From contig NZ_SPNJ01000001.1 of the NCBI RefSeq assembly GCF_004563925.1, positions 1,674,001 to 1,738,000 on the forward strand: a stretch of DNA of 64,000 nucleotides, in the 5' to 3' direction. Numbering within the stretch: the stretch's first letter is position 1; the number at the start of each line of letters is the position of its first letter. The notes beneath the pieces are model-generated. The model worked only from the letters and a program-made list of their open reading frames with translations. It was not told the origin of the DNA and ran no database searches. Shown one piece after another: positions 42,849 to 51,752 of the stretch. The translations under genes and the position numbers were made by a program. This stretch comes from Herbaspirillum sp. 3R11 (lineage in GTDB: Bacteria; Pseudomonadota; Gammaproteobacteria; Burkholderiales; Burkholderiaceae_D).

Positions 42849-43655
42849 ATGGCATTCACTTCATTCCGCAAATTGTCCCCCTTGCTGGCCGGCCTGCTGC
42901 TGGTCAGCGCCACTGTCGGCGCGCATGCAGCCGACCTGCTCGACACCGTCAAGGCCCGCGGCACACTGAAGGTAGCGCTGGAAGGCAACTATCCACCGTT
43001 CAACTTCAAGGATCCGAAGACCAGCGAACTGACCGGCTTTGAAGTCGACGTCGCCAAGCTGCTGGCCGCCAAGCTGGGCCTCAAGCCCGAATTCACCACC
43101 ACCGAGTGGAGCGGAATCCTGGCGGGTCTGGGCGCCGGCAAGTACGACGTCATCATCAACCAGGTCGGCATCACCGACGAGCGTCAGAAGGCGTTCGACT
43201 TTTCCGATCCGTACACCCTGTCGAGCGCGCAGCTGATCGTGCGCAAGGACGAGAAGCGCGAATTCAAGAGCCTGGAAGACCTCAAGGGCAAGAAGCTCGG
43301 CCTGGGTCAGGGCACCAACTTCGAACAGAAGGCCAAGGCCGTTCCCGGCATCGAGGTCAAGACTTACCCAGGCTCGCCTGAATACCTGTCCGACCTGGCC
43401 AGCGGCCGCATCGATGCAGCGCTGAACGACAGCCTGCTGGTCGGTTACCTGCTGAAGTCGTCGAACCTGCCGCTCAAGGGCGGTTCGCCGATCGGCACCG
43501 TTGACAAGATCGGCATTCCGTTCCAGAAGGGCAATCCGCAATTCAAGGCCGCACTGAATAAGGCGCTGGCCGAGATCCTCAAAGACGGCAGCTTCAAGCA
43601 GGCGTCGGTCAAGTGGTTCGGCATTGACGTGAGCAAGCCGCCGACCGCACAATAA
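42849..43655 (+). CDS. Polar amino acid (cystine-type) ABC transporter binding protein
   Basis: This 268-residue periplasmic binding protein of SBP family 3 captures a polar amino acid for import. The signal peptide ends at AHA (residue 26). The mature protein starts ADLLDTVKARGTLKVALEGNYPPFNFKD, with the family signature GFEVDVAKLLAAKLG and the ligand pocket segment NQVGITDERQKAFDFSDPY. Overall it resembles the cystine-binding proteins (FliY/TcyJ type), but the substrate cannot be proved from sequence. It is separated from the permease gene by a strong hairpin terminator, which would make the binding protein more abundant than the permease. Confidence 0.88.
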   Translation: MAFTSFRKLSPLLAGLLLVSATVGAHAADLLDTVKARGTLKVALEGNYPPFNFKDPKTSELTGFEVDVAKLLAAKLGLKPEFTTTEWSGILAGLGAGKYDVIINQVGITDERQKAFDFSDPYTLSSAQLIVRKDEKREFKSLEDLKGKKLGLGQGTNFEQKAKAVPGIEVKTYPGSPEYLSDLASGRIDAALNDSLLVGYLLKSSNLPLKGGSPIGTVDKIGIPFQKGNPQFKAALNKALAEILKDGSFKQASVKWFGIDVSKPPTAQ

Positions 43656-43678
43656 GCTCCTGATTCCTTTTCAAACCG

Positions 43679-43708
43679 ATATCCCCGCACTGTTGCGGGG
43701 ATATTTTT
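43679..43708 (+). terminator. Terminator/attenuator between binding protein and permease genes
   Basis: A perfect 10-bp stem (43679-43688 with 43695-43704) with a six-base loop is followed by T residues to 43708, only 24 bases after the binding-protein stop and 16 bases before the permease start. Partial read-through would set the expression ratio. Confidence 0.85.
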
Positions 43709-43723
43709 ATTTGCCGACAAAAA

Positions 43724-44383
43724 ATGGAAATTTGGGATTTGCTGCGCCAGGCCGCGCCGATCATGCTCAGGGGTACCGGCTATACGCTGCTGTTCGCCTT
43801 GTCCTCAATGCTGGGCGGACTGGTGCTCGGCTTTGCCCTCGCAGTGGCGCGTATCGTACCGTGGAAGTTCGTGCACTGGCCGGCCGCCGTCTATGTCAGC
43901 CTGATGCGCGGCACGCCGCTGCTGGTGCAGATCTTCGTGGTCTATTACGGCTTACCCAGCGTCGGCATCGAATTCTCGCCGCTCATGGCGGGCGTACTGA
44001 CGCTGAGCCTGAACGCGGGTGCGTATCTGTCCGAGAGCCTGCGCGGCGCCATCCTCGGCGTCACCCGCGGCCAATGGAGCGCCAGCTACAGCCTCGGTCT
44101 GACTTATCCGCAAACGCTGCGCTACGTCGTGGTGCCACAGGCGATCCGCATCGCCGTGCCGTCGATGAGCAATACCTTGATCAGCCTGATCAAGGACAGT
44201 TCGCTGGTGTCGGTCATCACCGTCACCGAGCTGATGCTGTCGACCAAGGAAATCATCGCCGTGACCTTCCGGCCGCTGCCTTTGTACATTGCGGCGGCGA
44301 TGGTGTACTGGCTCCTGAGCATCTGCTTTGAGGCCTTGCAACATCGGCTGGAGAAAAAACTGGAGCGCGCGCATCAGGCCTGA
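43724..44383 (+). CDS. Polar amino acid ABC transporter permease
   Basis: This is a 219-residue inner-membrane permease of the HisM/TcyL type, with about five membrane helices. The ATPase-docking EAA loop is visible near residues 105-130 as ESLRGAILGVTRGQWSAS, followed by LGLTYPQTLRYVVVPQAIRIAVPSMSN. It pairs with the binding protein just upstream. No ATP-binding subunit gene is present in this window, since the next gene is unrelated and on the other strand. The ATPase must therefore be encoded elsewhere or shared. Confidence 0.9.
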   Translation: MEIWDLLRQAAPIMLRGTGYTLLFALSSMLGGLVLGFALAVARIVPWKFVHWPAAVYVSLMRGTPLLVQIFVVYYGLPSVGIEFSPLMAGVLTLSLNAGAYLSESLRGAILGVTRGQWSASYSLGLTYPQTLRYVVVPQAIRIAVPSMSNTLISLIKDSSLVSVITVTELMLSTKEIIAVTFRPLPLYIAAAMVYWLLSICFEALQHRLEKKLERAHQA

Positions 44384-44410
44384 TCCTGCCTCTTCAATGC
44401 TTCGCCCATG

Positions 44411-44460
44411 AAAGACAACAAAAAGCCCGGACTGAACAGCCCGGGCTTTTTGTTGTCTTT
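44411..44460. terminator. Very strong bidirectional terminator
   Basis: A perfect 20-bp inverted repeat (44411-44430 with 44441-44460) has a ten-base loop, with A-rich and T-rich outer parts around a GC core. It lies between the permease (plus) and the small secreted protein gene (minus). Confidence 0.93.
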
Positions 44461-44483
44461 CCTGCGGTGTTGTCAGCGCTTGA

Positions 44484-44768
44484 TCAGCGTTTGACGCGGT
44501 AGATATCCTGTCCTGCTTCATCAATCTGGCGCCGCAGTTCGCGCCGTTCATCCGGGCTCAGTTTGCCGCGGCGCTGGTTGGCGTCCTGCTCCTGCTGTTG
44601 CGGTCGATTGCCGCCGTTGCCGAAATTATTGCCGCCCTGGTGACGCAGATCGGTCGGTTGCACCGGTCCGCCGCGCGAGCCTTCCGGAGGGCGCGCATGC
44701 GCGCCGGCAGCGCTCAGCGCGAGCACGACTGCAACAATACCTATCCTCTTAGTTACGGCAATATTCAT
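44484..44768 (-). CDS. Small exported hypothetical protein
   Basis: With the ATG at 44768 this is a 94-residue protein with a Sec-type signal peptide (KRIGIVAVVLALSAAGAHA). A Gly/Asn/Gln-rich spacer follows, then a charged C-terminal motif KLSPDERRELRRQIDEAGQDIYRVKR (split as LSPDERRELRRQI and DEAGQDIY). Similar LSPxERRxLRRQI tails are common in small proteins of Burkholderiales, but I know no function. It is convergent with the permease gene and divergent from ompR. A longer in-frame start at 44816 is possible but would bury the signal peptide. Confidence 0.6.
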   Translation of the reverse strand: MNIAVTKRIGIVAVVLALSAAGAHARPPEGSRGGPVQPTDLRHQGGNNFGNGGNRPQQQEQDANQRRGKLSPDERRELRRQIDEAGQDIYRVKR

Positions 44769-44869
44769 AGCGGCATTTTTCCACATTTTCAAGCCATCGA
44801 CAAAGTGCTTCATCAATGTAGCCAGTGTAGGTTGCCCAGCCGGATGGTATAAGATGATTAAGGTAAGGT

Positions 44870-44907
44870 ATGTAACAGTTTGTAATCTTTGGCCTGTTAC
44901 ATATTGC
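44870..44907. promoter_or_regulatory. Inverted repeat with OmpR-box-like sequence upstream of ompR
   Basis: A perfect 10-bp inverted repeat (44870-44879 with 44895-44904) has a 15-base spacer. The right arm continues as GTTACATATTG (44897-44907). GTTACATATT resembles the right part of the E. coli ompF F1 OmpR site as I remember it, and the same 11 bases occur in the cyanophycin promoter region. Autoregulation of ompR-envZ is inferred. Confidence 0.5.
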
Positions 44908-44937
44908 CGATCGCCGCGAAGACGCTACCATAACGCC

Positions 44938-45693
44938 ATGAATACGACCAACACAAGCACGACAGCTACTCCGGCCCACCAATCGAAAATCCTGGTGGTG
45001 GATGACGACATCCGTTTGCGCGACCTTCTGCGCCGTTACCTGACCGAGCAAGGCTTCAACGTCGTCACGGCGGAAAACGCCCAGGCGATGAACAAGCTGT
45101 GGATCCGCGAGCGTTACGACCTGCTCGTACTGGATCTGATGCTGCCCGGCGAAGATGGCCTCGCCATCTGCCGTCGCCTGCGCGGCGCCGGCGACCAGAC
45201 ACCGATCATCATGCTGACCGCCAAGGGCGAAGATGTGGATCGCATCATCGGCCTCGAAATGGGCGCCGACGATTACCTGCCCAAGCCATTCAATCCGCGC
45301 GAGCTGGTAGCGCGCATCAATGCGGTCCTGCGCCGCAAGGGTCCGGACGAATTGCCGGGCGCGCCTTCGGAATCGCCGGAGTCGTTCGAGTTCGGTGAAT
45401 TCGTGCTTGATCTCGGCACCCGCACCTTGAAGAAAAAAGGCGAGACCGTGCCGCTGACCACCGGTGAATTCTCGGTGCTGAAGGTGTTCGCACGCAATGC
45501 GCGCCAGCCGCTGTCACGCGAGAAGCTGATGGAAATGGCGCGCGGCCGTGAATATGAAGTATTTGACCGCAGCCTCGACGTGCAGATCTCGCGCCTGCGC
45601 AAACTGATCGAACCCGACCCGGCCAATCCGCTTTACATCCAGACCGTGTGGGGCCTCGGCTACGTCTTCATCCCCGAGGGCAAGCCGCGCTGA
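44938..45693 (+). CDS. ompR: Response regulator OmpR
   Basis: This is a cytosolic DNA-binding response regulator paired with EnvZ. The ATG at 44938 gives 251 residues. The receiver domain (about 17-130) has the acidic pocket VVDDD, the phospho-acceptor Asp66 in LLVLDLMLPGEDG, and Lys in YLPKPFNPREL. The C-terminal winged-helix domain (about 150-245) contains PLTTGEFSVLKVF and RSLDVQISRLRKLIEPDPANPLYIQTVWGLGYVF (split as LDVQISRLRKLIE). The stop overlaps the envZ start. The N-terminal 15 residues (MNTTNTSTTATPAHQ) are a short extension. Confidence 0.94.
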   Translation: MNTTNTSTTATPAHQSKILVVDDDIRLRDLLRRYLTEQGFNVVTAENAQAMNKLWIRERYDLLVLDLMLPGEDGLAICRRLRGAGDQTPIIMLTAKGEDVDRIIGLEMGADDYLPKPFNPRELVARINAVLRRKGPDELPGAPSESPESFEFGEFVLDLGTRTLKKKGETVPLTTGEFSVLKVFARNARQPLSREKLMEMARGREYEVFDRSLDVQISRLRKLIEPDPANPLYIQTVWGLGYVFIPEGKPR

Positions 45694-47102
45694 TGCGCCT
45701 ACCCAATCCGGCCACCGGCATTCACAACATGAGCTATCAAGCGCGCCAACGATGGTTCAGCAACGGTCTGTTCTGGCGCACCTTCTTTTTGCTGACTTTC
45801 CTGATCACCGCCAGCATGGTGGCGTGGGTGGCCAGTTTCCGCATGGTCGAACGTGGTCCGCGCGCCGAACAGCTCGCGGCGCAGATCGTCTCCGTCGTCA
45901 CTATCACGCGCGCCGCCCTCACCCATTCGGCGCCCGAAATGCGCCGCGAATTGCTGTTCGACCTGGCCAGCAACGAAGGCATCCGCATCTATCCGCTCGA
46001 AAAAACCGACAAGATTGCGCCGCCCGACGATTCGCCGGTGTTGCCGGAGCTGGAGTTCTACGTCAAGCAGGCGATGGGTGACGACACCCAGTTTGCGTCG
46101 GGGGTCAACGACGTCGACGGCTTCTGGATCAGTTTCAAGATTGACGAGGACGCCTATTGGCTCATGCTCGACCGGGGCCGGCTTGATCGCACCTCGAGCC
46201 TGCAATGGCTGGGCTGGGGCTCGATTGCGCTGGTGCTGTCGCTGATCGGCGCAGTCTTCATCTCAACCCTGATCAACCAGCCGCTGGCACGCCTGACCGC
46301 TGCTGCACGCGCCATCGCCAAGGGCAAGCAACCCGATCCGCTGCCGGAATCGGGACCGACTGAAATCCGCGAAGCCAATCTCAGCTTCAATCAGATGGTG
46401 GCCGATCTGGATCGCATCGAATCCGACCGCGCCGTCATTTTGGCCGGCATTTCTCACGATCTGCGCACGCCGCTGGCACGCATGCAGCTGGAAGTCGAAA
46501 TGGCCAGGTTGTCCGACGAAGCGCGCGACGGCATGCATTCCGATCTGGCCCAGATGGACGCCATCATCGGCCAGTTCCTCGACTACGCCAAACCATTCGA
46601 CAGCAGCAGTTTCATGCCCGTGGATTTGTCGGGACTGCTGGAAGACGCCGCCAACAACTCCAAGCGCCTGAGCGACGTCATGGTCAGCACCGCGATCTCG
46701 CCCGACGTCGACGTCATGGGCAACACGGTCGAGCTCGAACGCATCATCAGCAACCTCATCGAAAACGCGCGCCGCTACGGCAAGACCGACGGCACCGAGG
46801 TCGCCAATATCGACATCCTGTGCAAGATCGAAGACCGCCACGTCAAGGTCGAAATTTCCGACCATGGCCCAGGCGCACCGGAGAGCGAACTGGAGCACCT
46901 GCTGCGCCCCTTCACGCGACTCGACACCGCGCGCGGCCAGGCCAACGGATCCGGACTTGGGCTGGCGATCGTCAACCGTATCGTGATCCGCCACAACGGC
47001 AAGCTGGCCCTGCGCAATCGCGACGGCGGCGGCCTCGTGGTGCAAATGATGTTCCCGACTGTTCCGGTTCGCGGCGGCAATCCGCGCAAGCAGGCGACCT
47101 AG
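45693..47102 (+). CDS. envZ: Osmolarity sensor histidine kinase EnvZ
   Basis: This inner-membrane sensor kinase phosphorylates OmpR. The ATG at 45693 overlaps the ompR stop (TGATG) and gives 469 residues. A start 12 codons later is also possible. Membrane segment 1 is about 27-48, the periplasmic domain about 50-170, membrane segment 2 about 174-195, then HAMP. The phospho-acceptor is His255 in GISHDLRTPLARMQ, followed by the N box IISNLIENARRYG, D/F segment EISDHGPG and G box GSGLGLAIVNRI. All catalytic motifs are intact. Confidence 0.94.
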   Translation: MRLPNPATGIHNMSYQARQRWFSNGLFWRTFFLLTFLITASMVAWVASFRMVERGPRAEQLAAQIVSVVTITRAALTHSAPEMRRELLFDLASNEGIRIYPLEKTDKIAPPDDSPVLPELEFYVKQAMGDDTQFASGVNDVDGFWISFKIDEDAYWLMLDRGRLDRTSSLQWLGWGSIALVLSLIGAVFISTLINQPLARLTAAARAIAKGKQPDPLPESGPTEIREANLSFNQMVADLDRIESDRAVILAGISHDLRTPLARMQLEVEMARLSDEARDGMHSDLAQMDAIIGQFLDYAKPFDSSSFMPVDLSGLLEDAANNSKRLSDVMVSTAISPDVDVMGNTVELERIISNLIENARRYGKTDGTEVANIDILCKIEDRHVKVEISDHGPGAPESELEHLLRPFTRLDTARGQANGSGLGLAIVNRIVIRHNGKLALRNRDGGGLVVQMMFPTVPVRGGNPRKQAT

Positions 47103-47104
47103 CC

Positions 47105-47656
47105 GTGGCGCTGTTGCGCACGGCGCTCGTCGCTACGCTCGGTGTTGCTCTTGCGAGCGCCGTATCGGCACAAACCCGCGTTGATCGCACGCTCAGCGTT
47201 CCGGCTACCGGCGCCCCTGCCATCGTCTCGCCGCATGCCGCCGCCGTGACGCCGCCACCGCAAAGCACAGCGCCAGCACCTCCAGTTCCACGCGGACCCA
47301 GCGGGTCTTACGCCGCCGATGCAATGGGTGCCACCATCCTGGCAAAAAATGCGGATTACGAGACCACCTTTTCCATCGGCACGCCGGTGCCTCCGGGCGC
47401 ATCGATCAGCAATGTGTCATGGAGATACGGCTTGTCGGAAAAGCCCGTGGGATTTGAAGCAGTGCTGTGCTGGAACAACCGCCAGCGCTGCTGGAACGTG
47501 ACCAACAACGCCAGCGGCAGCACCGGCGCATTCAACGGCAAGGACGCCGCGCAGCCATTCACGCTGCACTACCGTGTCAAGGGCGGCGGCCAGCTCGGGC
47601 CGCCGGCGCGCGGCGAAATGAATCAGGTGATTGTCACCTACCAGCTGCCGGGCTGA
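47105..47656 (+). CDS. FlhE-like periplasmic protein
   Basis: The GTG at 47105, two bases after the envZ stop, gives 183 residues with a signal peptide (LVATLGVALASAVSAQ), a Pro/Ala-rich region, and a C-terminal domain of about 100 residues. That domain reads WRYGLSEKPVGFEAVLCW, QRCWNV, GSTGAFNGKDAAQPFTLHY, and ends VKGGGQLGPPARGEMNQVIVTYQ. The pattern (WRY, LC...RC, G-T-x-A-F, G-G-x-L, NQVIVxY) matches the flagellar periplasmic protein FlhE. No flagellar genes are nearby, and its tight position behind envZ is unusual. Role here is unknown. Confidence 0.7.
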   Translation: MALLRTALVATLGVALASAVSAQTRVDRTLSVPATGAPAIVSPHAAAVTPPPQSTAPAPPVPRGPSGSYAADAMGATILAKNADYETTFSIGTPVPPGASISNVSWRYGLSEKPVGFEAVLCWNNRQRCWNVTNNASGSTGAFNGKDAAQPFTLHYRVKGGGQLGPPARGEMNQVIVTYQLPG

Positions 47657-47674
47657 GCCCGCGCTTCGACACCA

Positions 47675-49051
47675 TCATTCGTCGATGTCGCGGATCTTCT
47701 GCAGTGCCTCGTCGATGCGTTCGACCGCGACCACTTTCAATCCTTCGATATCCTGCTTCGGCGCATTGGCCTTCGGGATCATCGCGATGGAGAATCCCAA
47801 CTTGGCGGCCTCACGCAGCCGCTCCTGACCACGCGGCGCGGGACGGATCTCGCCGGCCAGGCCGACTTCGCCGAACACCACCAGCCCACGCGGCAACGGT
47901 TTGTTGCGCATCGAGGAGTTGATCGCCAGCAGCACCGCCAGGTCGGCGGCCGGTTCGGTGATCTTGACGCCGCCGACGGCGTTGATGAAGACGTCCTGAT
48001 CGAAAGCGGCGATACCGGCATGGCGGTGCAACACCGCCAGCAACATCGCCAGGCGATTTTGCTCAAGACCGACCGACAAGCGACGCGCGTTGGGCACGTG
48101 CGAGCTGTCGACCAGCGCCTGGATTTCCACCAGCAAGGGACGCGTGCCTTCCTGCGTCACCATCACGCAGGAACCCGGCACCTGGCTGTCGTGCTGCGAC
48201 AGGAACAGCGCAGAAGGATTCGACACGCCCTTGAGGCCCTTCTCTGTCATGGCGAACACGCCGAGTTCGTTGACCGCACCGAAGCGGTTCTTGAACGCGC
48301 GCACCAGACGGAAACTGGAATGCGTGTCGCCTTCGAAATACAGCACCGTGTCGACGATATGTTCCAGCACACGTGGACCGGCCAGCGCGCCTTCCTTGGT
48401 GACGTGGCCGACCATGATGATGGTGGTGTCGGAAGTCTTGGCAAAACGCGTCAGTTGCGCCGCGCATTCGCGCACTTGCGCCACCGAACCGGGCGCCGAG
48501 GACAACGCGTCCGAATAAATGGTCTGGATTGAGTCGATCACGGCGACATCGGGCTTGTGTTCAGCCAGCGTCGAGAGGATCTTTTCGAGCTGGATTTCTG
48601 CCTGCAGCTTGAGGTCCTTGGCGTCCACTGCCAGACGTTTCGCGCGCAAGGCGATCTGTGAACCCGACTCTTCGCCGCTGACATACAGCACGTGCTTGAG
48701 TTTGGAAATATTACCCAGGGCCTGCAACAGCAAGGTCGATTTGCCGATGCCCGGATCGCCGCCGATCAGCACCACACCGCCCGGCACCAGTCCGCCGCCA
48801 AGCACCCGGTCGAACTCTTCGATGCCGGTGCCGAAACGCGGCACGTCAATCGCTTCGATATCAACCAGCGACAACACCGGCGCAGTCTGCGCCAGCCCCT
48901 GAGGCTGGTTGGAATAACGATTCACGCCGGCCGTTTCGACCAGGGTTTCCACCAGCGTATTCCACTGGCCGCAGGCCGGGCATTGTCCCGCCCATTTGTT
49001 GCTGATGCCGCCGCATTCGGTGCATGTGTAATTCGTTTTGGCTTTTGCCAT
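47675..49051 (-). CDS. radA: DNA repair protein RadA
   Basis: RadA is a RecA-like helicase that promotes branch migration in recombination. The ATG at 49051 (GAAGAAG upstream) gives 458 residues starting MAKAKTNYTCTECGG. An N-terminal C4 zinc finger (CTEC...CPAC) is followed by Walker A GGDPGIGKSTLLLQ near residue 95, the RadA-specific KNRFG motif (AFKNRFGAVNELGVF), and a C-terminal Lon-protease-like domain (VFGEVGLAGEIRPAPRGQERLREAAKLGF split as GEVGLAGEIRPAPRGQERL). It lies 11 bases after alr on the same strand. Confidence 0.96.
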   Translation of the reverse strand: MAKAKTNYTCTECGGISNKWAGQCPACGQWNTLVETLVETAGVNRYSNQPQGLAQTAPVLSLVDIEAIDVPRFGTGIEEFDRVLGGGLVPGGVVLIGGDPGIGKSTLLLQALGNISKLKHVLYVSGEESGSQIALRAKRLAVDAKDLKLQAEIQLEKILSTLAEHKPDVAVIDSIQTIYSDALSSAPGSVAQVRECAAQLTRFAKTSDTTIIMVGHVTKEGALAGPRVLEHIVDTVLYFEGDTHSSFRLVRAFKNRFGAVNELGVFAMTEKGLKGVSNPSALFLSQHDSQVPGSCVMVTQEGTRPLLVEIQALVDSSHVPNARRLSVGLEQNRLAMLLAVLHRHAGIAAFDQDVFINAVGGVKITEPAADLAVLLAINSSMRNKPLPRGLVVFGEVGLAGEIRPAPRGQERLREAAKLGFSIAMIPKANAPKQDIEGLKVVAVERIDEALQKIRDIDE

Positions 49052-49062
49052 ATCGCTTCTTC

Positions 49063-50151
49063 TCAGTTCTTCTCTAGCACGGTGACGCGCGGCGCCAATG
49101 CACACATCAATTCATAGCCGATCGTACCCGCTGCAAACGCAACCTCGTCGATCGGAAGTTCTTCGCCCCACAGCACCACGCGGCTGCCCACGCCGGCGCC
49201 TGGGATATGGCTCAGGTCCACCGTCAGCATGTCCATCGATACGCGTCCGATGGTGCCGGTGCGCACGCCGTCGACGATCACCGGCGTGTTGTTGGGCGCA
49301 TGGCGCGGATAGCCGTCGGCGTAACCGCAGGCGACGATGCCGATCTTCATGGCCTTGTCGGCGACGAAACGGCTGCCGTAGCCGACCGCGTCGCCGGGAC
49401 CGATATCCTGCACACCGATGATCTTGCTCTCCAGCGTCATGGCGGCGCGCAAGCCGAATTCTTTGGCGGTGCCGCCGCCCGGTGTGCCGCCGTACAGCAT
49501 CACGCCGGCGCGCACCCATTCATAGGCCAGGTCGGCATGCATCAGGTCAGCCGCCGAATTGGCCGCGCTATGCGCTCCCGCCAGCCCTGCGGTGGCAGCA
49601 TTGAAGCGCTTGACCTGCTCGGCCAGCGGCAGGTCGGGATTGGCCGGATCGTCGGCATTGGCGAAATGGGTGATCATGGTGATGCTGCGCACGCAAGCCA
49701 GCTTCTGCAGCCGCTCGTATGCGGCACGATAAGCCTCGGGCTTGAAGCCGAGGCGGTTCATGCCGCTGTTCATCTTGAGGTGGACGTCAAACTGCGCTGC
49801 CTGTGCATCAAGGCCGGCAGCTTCCAGCAAGGCGATCTGTTCGTCGCAATGCACCGCGAACTGCAGGCCGTGCTGCGCCAGCACCAGGATGTCGTCGGCA
49901 TCGAAAAAACCTTCCAGCAGCAGGATGGGCTTGTTCCAACCGAGCTCACGCAGTTGCACGGCATAATTGACCTCAATCAGCGCCAAGCCGTCGGCGTCGG
50001 CAAACGCCCGCACCGCGCGTCCCAGACCATGCCCGTATGCCTGCGCTTTGACTACGGCCCAGGCCTTGGCATGCGGCGCACGTGATTTGGCAACGGCGAG
50101 ATTATGTTGTAGTGCAGAAATATCAATAGTGGCGACGATTGGTCTTGGCAT
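49063..50151 (-). CDS. alr: Alanine racemase
   Basis: Alr interconverts L- and D-alanine for peptidoglycan synthesis. The 362-residue protein has the PLP lysine near residue 34 in WAVVKAQAYGHG. The more usual motif is KADAYGHG or KANAYGHG, so the Gln is mildly unusual. The second catalytic Tyr lies in VACGYADGYPRHAPN, and GRVSMDMLTVD is typical of the C-terminal beta domain. Length is normal. It is 11 bases upstream of radA on the same strand, and the pair probably forms one operon. It is divergent from lplT. Confidence 0.95.
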   Translation of the reverse strand: MPRPIVATIDISALQHNLAVAKSRAPHAKAWAVVKAQAYGHGLGRAVRAFADADGLALIEVNYAVQLRELGWNKPILLLEGFFDADDILVLAQHGLQFAVHCDEQIALLEAAGLDAQAAQFDVHLKMNSGMNRLGFKPEAYRAAYERLQKLACVRSITMITHFANADDPANPDLPLAEQVKRFNAATAGLAGAHSAANSAADLMHADLAYEWVRAGVMLYGGTPGGGTAKEFGLRAAMTLESKIIGVQDIGPGDAVGYGSRFVADKAMKIGIVACGYADGYPRHAPNNTPVIVDGVRTGTIGRVSMDMLTVDLSHIPGAGVGSRVVLWGEELPIDEVAFAAGTIGYELMCALAPRVTVLEKN

Positions 50152-50419
50152 AAGCGCTCATGGAATACTGGAAACGAAATACTGAACTGAAAGCCGGGAA
50201 AGCAGATGAAAACGAGGATAAAACGCCGGGAACCGGGCCAAATCCCCTGCTTCGGGAACAAGCTGCCATTTTACCGGACCAACTTGTTTCGAAGAAGCGG
50301 GAAAGACGTCGGTCCAAACGAGTCGACCGCTTATTTCTACCCATCATACTTATCACTGGCATGTCATCTTTTCATGGTATAAAGCAAGCCGGAGATAATT
50401 TGTCACATCTTGGATACGG

Positions 50420-51688
50420 ATGAATCGCGGCTTTTACACCATCATGGCGGCGCAGTTTTTTTCGTCGCTTGCCGATAATGCACTGCTGATCGCAGCTATT
50501 GCACTCCTCTCGGAGATGCACTCTCCGGCATGGATGACGCCGCTGTTGAAATTATTCTTCGTGCTCTCATACGTGCTGCTGGCGGCGTTCGTCGGCGCCT
50601 TCGCAGATGCGTTCCCCAAGGGCAAGGTGATGTTCATCACCAACCTGATCAAAGTGGTCGGTTGCGCCCTCATGTTCTTTACCGTACATCCCTTGATCGC
50701 CTATGCCGTGGTCGGCTTCGGCGCTGCGGCGTATTCGCCGGCCAAATACGGCATCCTGACCGAACTGCTTCCGCCCGAAAAGCTCGTGGCCGCCAATGGC
50801 TGGATCGAAGGACTGACGGTCGGCTCCATCATCTTCGGCACGGTATTGGGCGGTGCACTGGTCAATCCGCATATTGCCTCGGCCTTGCTGGCCTTCGATT
50901 TCCCGGTGTTCGACTTCGGCATCAACACCCCTACCGAAGCCGCACTCTGCATCATCACCGTCATCTATATCGTCGCGGCCTTCTTCAACCTCAACATCCC
51001 CGACACCGGCGCCCGTTACGCCCACCAGCAGCACAATCCCATCAAACTGATCGCCGACTTCGGAAACTGCTTCACCACTTTGTGGAAAGACAAGCTCGGC
51101 CAGATTTCGCTGGCGGTCACGACGCTGTTCTGGGGCGCCGGCGCCACGCTGCAATTCATCGTACTGAAATGGGCGGAAAAATCCCTGCATATGGCGCTCG
51201 ACAAAGCCGCCATCCTGCAAGGCGTGGTGGCGCTTGGCGTTGCATTGGGAGCAGTCGGCGCAGCGCGCTTCGTGCCGCTCAAGAAGTCCCTGTCGGTCAT
51301 GCCGCTGGGCATCATCATGGGCCTGGTCGTGATGGCCATGACCATGGTGACGTCGATCTGGGTCGCTTACCCGCTGCTGATCATCATCGGCGCGTTGTCC
51401 GGTTATTTCGTGGTGCCGATGAACGCGCTGCTGCAACACCGCGGCCATGTGCTGATGAGTGCCGGCCATTCGATCGCCGTACAGAATTTCAATGAAAACC
51501 TCTCGGTGCTGACCATGCTGGTGCTGTACGCGATCATGGTGCGCCTCAATCTCGACGTCAATATCGTGATCCTGATCTTCGGCGTCTTCGTCGCCAGCAT
51601 CATGTACCTGATCATGCGCCGTCACGACGCCAACCAGCGCGAACATGACTCGCTGGCGCTGATCGGCGAACACAAGCACGACGAATAA
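50420..51688 (+). CDS. lplT: Lysophospholipid transporter LplT
   Basis: LplT is an MFS-family inner-membrane flippase that brings lysophospholipids to the cytosolic face for re-acylation. The 422-residue product has about twelve hydrophobic helices, begins MNRGFYTIMAAQFFSSLADNALLIAAIALL, and carries the family segment YSPAKYGILTELLPPEKLVAANGWIEG (split as YSPAKYGILTELLPPEKLV). The acyltransferase partner (aas) that often accompanies lplT is not fused or adjacent here. It is divergent from alr across a 268-base gap. Confidence 0.93.
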   Translation: MNRGFYTIMAAQFFSSLADNALLIAAIALLSEMHSPAWMTPLLKLFFVLSYVLLAAFVGAFADAFPKGKVMFITNLIKVVGCALMFFTVHPLIAYAVVGFGAAAYSPAKYGILTELLPPEKLVAANGWIEGLTVGSIIFGTVLGGALVNPHIASALLAFDFPVFDFGINTPTEAALCIITVIYIVAAFFNLNIPDTGARYAHQQHNPIKLIADFGNCFTTLWKDKLGQISLAVTTLFWGAGATLQFIVLKWAEKSLHMALDKAAILQGVVALGVALGAVGAARFVPLKKSLSVMPLGIIMGLVVMAMTMVTSIWVAYPLLIIIGALSGYFVVPMNALLQHRGHVLMSAGHSIAVQNFNENLSVLTMLVLYAIMVRLNLDVNIVILIFGVFVASIMYLIMRRHDANQREHDSLALIGEHKHDE

Positions 51689-51752
51689 AAAGTATGTAAA
51701 AAACATAAAAAAAACCGTACGCTTTTTTCATTGTGCAACTCAAATCATTCCA

